From Candidatus Kerfeldbacteria bacterium (GTDB taxonomy: Bacteria > Patescibacteriota > Patescibacteriia > UBA9570), in assembly GCA_003512175.1 (NCBI GenBank), contig DOSP01000083.1, forward strand, positions 2,552-8,524: a stretch of 5,973 nucleotides of DNA, read 5' to 3'. Made by a program: the position numbers and the translations under genes. The notes beneath the pieces were generated by a model. The model was not told where the DNA came from, ran no database searches, and was given only the letters and a program-made list of their open reading frames with translations. Shown piece after piece: positions 4,728 to 5,973 of the stretch (positions within the stretch are counted from its first letter, which is position 1; each line of letters opens with the position of its first letter).

Positions 4728-5807
4728 CTAGTCTTTGAGTAATTTATAGAATTCTACATTTATATAAAGTTTTTCCGTGCCAACCCTCACACTATCTAGG
4801 ATGCCGATTTTTTCTAATGCTTGTAGATACTTACTAGCAGTTAATCGTTTCGCAATTTTCGCGTTCTCAAGAAATTTTATTTTACAATAAGGTTGCTGAA
4901 ACAAAATTTCTAATAAATCTTTAGAGTATATACTTGGACATTTTCCCCTAATCTCTTGCTTTGTCTTTGACATTAAATCCATAATTGCTAAGATTTTTTT
5001 CTCCATATGCAAAGATGTTTCTTCTATTGCCTCAAGCATATATAAAATCCAAGATTCCCAATCATTTTTTTCGGTAACATTTTTTAGTTTTGAATAATAT
5101 TCTGGCTTATGATCGATAATGTATTTACTTAAAAATAGCATCGGATGTTCAATGAGATTAGTTAACACTAAATAGAGGATGTTGATTATTCTTCCTGTAC
5201 GGCCGTTCCCATCCGAGAAAGGATGAATAGCTTCAAATTGGTAATGCATAATAGCCATCATGATCAGCGGATCAACATCACTTTTTACATTGATATACTC
5301 CTCAAAATTTTTAAGTAGAGTATGTAAAACATCTATTCCTTCGGGTGGAGTATAAATGACCTCTTTAGTTTTTTGGTTGACAATTGTTGTGCCAGGTCTA
5401 CTTCTAATACCCTCGTTATTTTCCTTGATAGTGTTTACAATTTCGATAAAACTTCTTGAAGTAAGAACTTTGTTTTTTTCCATTAACTTCATTCCTCTCC
5501 AGAGAGCATCCATGTAATGCAATACTTCACGTGTATTTGGATCAGAAATTTTTCTATCTGAAGATAACGCTTGATAGAGCTCATCATTTGTAGTAACAAT
5601 ATTCTCGATTTCAGAGCTGTCCTTTGCTTCTTTTAAAAATAAGGTGTTGTAAAGAATGGCTTCATTTGGAAGTTGTTTACAACACATAGACATTCTAGCT
5701 AAAGCCTTGTTAGCCGCTATAGCCTTTTTAAGGATATTTTTAGACTCTACCTCAACTAAAGGTGGTAGATGTGGAAGGTCATTATATGGTTTATTTCTAT
5801 TAAACAT
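4728..5807 (-). CDS. Fic-family AMP-transferase with N-terminal inhibitory motif and C-terminal winged helix
   Basis: A 359-residue protein with the complete Fic active-site loop HPFSDGNGRTGR at 195-206. H195 is the expected base, D199 binds Mg, and the Gly/Asn/Arg residues hold the nucleotide phosphates. At 64-69 the sequence SSEIEN matches the (S/T)xxxE(G/N) inhibitory helix of class II Fic proteins, in which the Glu (E68) blocks productive ATP binding. The N-terminal region (about 5-80) resembles the Fic_N domain, and residues 290-357 look like a winged helix. Length and domain order match the widespread single-chain, self-inhibited Fic proteins. The usual reaction transfers AMP from ATP to a Ser, Thr or Tyr hydroxyl; the target is unknown and no separate antitoxin gene is next to it. 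The gene is clearly richer in A+T than its neighbours, which may indicate separate acquisition. The ATG at 5807 has no ribosome binding site. Confidence 0.9.
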   Translation of the reverse strand: MFNRNKPYNDLPHLPPLVEVESKNILKKAIAANKALARMSMCCKQLPNEAILYNTLFLKEAKDSSEIENIVTTNDELYQALSSDRKISDPNTREVLHYMDALWRGMKLMEKNKVLTSRSFIEIVNTIKENNEGIRSRPGTTIVNQKTKEVIYTPPEGIDVLHTLLKNFEEYINVKSDVDPLIMMAIMHYQFEAIHPFSDGNGRTGRIINILYLVLTNLIEHPMLFLSKYIIDHKPEYYSKLKNVTEKNDWESWILYMLEAIEETSLHMEKKILAIMDLMSKTKQEIRGKCPSIYSKDLLEILFQQPYCKIKFLENAKIAKRLTASKYLQALEKIGILDSVRVGTEKLYINVEFYKLLKD

Positions 5808-5826
5808 AATAATTATAAGTTTATAC

Positions 5827-5861
5827 TATATGTATAAAAAAGTCAATATTTTATACATATA
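5827..5861 (-). promoter_or_regulatory. Operator/promoter candidate of the fic gene: 13-bp inverted repeat around the -35
   Basis: TATATGTATAAAA (5827-5839) and TTTTATACATATA (5849-5861) are exact reverse complements with a 9-nt spacer. The spacer contains the minus-strand -35 TTGACT (5846-5841). A third half-site, TTTATAC (5820-5826), pairs with GTATAAA (5832-5838) at 5-nt spacing. The -10 is ambiguous: TAAACT at 5823-5818 has 17-nt spacing, whereas TATAAT at 5817-5812 is a better hexamer but at 23 nt. Binding of a dimer here would cover the promoter. Confidence 0.55.
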
Positions 5862-5892
5862 AATTTACTATGTATATTTGACAGCTATTGAA

Positions 5893-5927
5893 AATAAAAC
5901 AGATTCCTTGTGAGAATCTGTTTTATT
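5893..5927. terminator. Strong bidirectional intrinsic terminator
   Basis: AATAAAACAGATTC (5893-5906) and GAATCTGTTTTATT (5914-5927) form a perfect 14-bp stem with a 7-nt loop. The A/T-rich ends give a U-run on both strands. On the minus strand it lies 15 nt after the tRNA 3' end and would terminate that transcript, insulating it from the fic promoter. Confidence 0.85.
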
Positions 5928-5942
5928 CTAACCTTGTCTACT

Positions 5943-5973
5943 TGGGGTGACTGACGGGATTCGAACCCGCGAC
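5943..5973 (-). tRNA. 3' part of a tRNA, probably tRNA-His (cut by the right edge)
   Basis: On the minus strand the last bases of the window read as a T arm (5970-5954: GCGGG, loop TTCGAAT, CCCGT, one G-U pair). These are followed by the acceptor 3' strand CAGTCAC, discriminator C and an encoded CCA (5945-5943). A C at position 73 is typical of bacterial tRNA-His, and the segment closely resembles the E. coli tRNA-His 3' end as I remember it. The anticodon lies outside the window, so the isotype is inferred. Confidence 0.85.

Noticed and set aside
4746..4757. TTCTACAT copy near the 3' end of fic as a regulator site
   Set aside because: It lies inside coding sequence far from any promoter and can be explained by chance in A+T-rich DNA.
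5827..5861. Same regulator acting on both inverted repeats (3268-3294 and 5827-5861 share TATATGTA and TACATATA arms)
   Set aside because: The distance between the shared 8-mers differs (11 versus 19 nt) and the arms are A+T-rich, so a common binding protein is not supported.
5878..5883. Plus-strand TTGACA as a -35 element
   Set aside because: No -10 is found at suitable spacing; the sequence runs directly into the strong terminator hairpin, and no plus-strand gene follows before the tRNA.
1..5973. CRISPR array, insertion sequence or integrase
   Set aside because: No regularly spaced direct repeats, no transposase or recombinase motifs and no terminal inverted repeats with target duplications were found.

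Overview
The window looks like a piece of a small-genome, A+T-rich bacterium, most likely of the Candidate Phyla Radiation (Patescibacteria). The main reasons are a Cys-ladder protein next to a double zinc-ribbon protein of a kind I recall mainly from CPR genomes, and a TrmB-type winged-helix regulator of the sort common there. In addition, none of the starts examined has a clear Shine-Dalgarno sequence, and several promoters place the predicted +1 on or next to the start codon. The assignment is inference from gene content, not from a marker gene. The standard bacterial code fits.

Layout from left to right. 3-751 (+): the 3' end of an unrecognised gene that enters from the left edge, overlapped by 28 bp by a two-helix membrane protein gene. 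849-1247 (-): a DUF1905 protein that stops where the usual YdeI/OmpD-associated domain should begin. 1248-1476: intergenic, with a possible 27-codon ORF and a promoter. 1477-2325 (+): an ATP-grasp protein resembling YheC/YheD. 2326-2479: intergenic, holding a GC-rich, partly tRNA-like element. 2480-3268 (-): a TrmB-like regulator with a perfect 11-bp inverted repeat between its -10 box and its start. 3397-4685 (+): a divergent two-gene unit of a 329-aa Cys-rich protein and a 92-aa double zinc ribbon. 4728-5807 (-): a Fic-family AMP-transferase with a 13-bp inverted-repeat operator candidate around its -35. 5893-5927: a strong bidirectional terminator. 5943-5973 (-): the 3' end of a tRNA, probably tRNA-His.

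The most interesting part is 3268-4685. The two halves of what I recall as one fused CPR protein (zinc ribbons, then Cys-rich modules) appear here as separate genes in reversed order. They are transcribed divergently from a regulator that carries an apparent autoregulatory operator. The Cys-rich protein has 16 cysteines in exact three-residue register over 55 residues. No function is known to me for this family, so the unit may be an undescribed metal-binding or redox module. The fic gene beside the tRNA is visibly richer in A+T than its neighbours and may be a later acquisition, although no integrase or second attachment site is present in the window.
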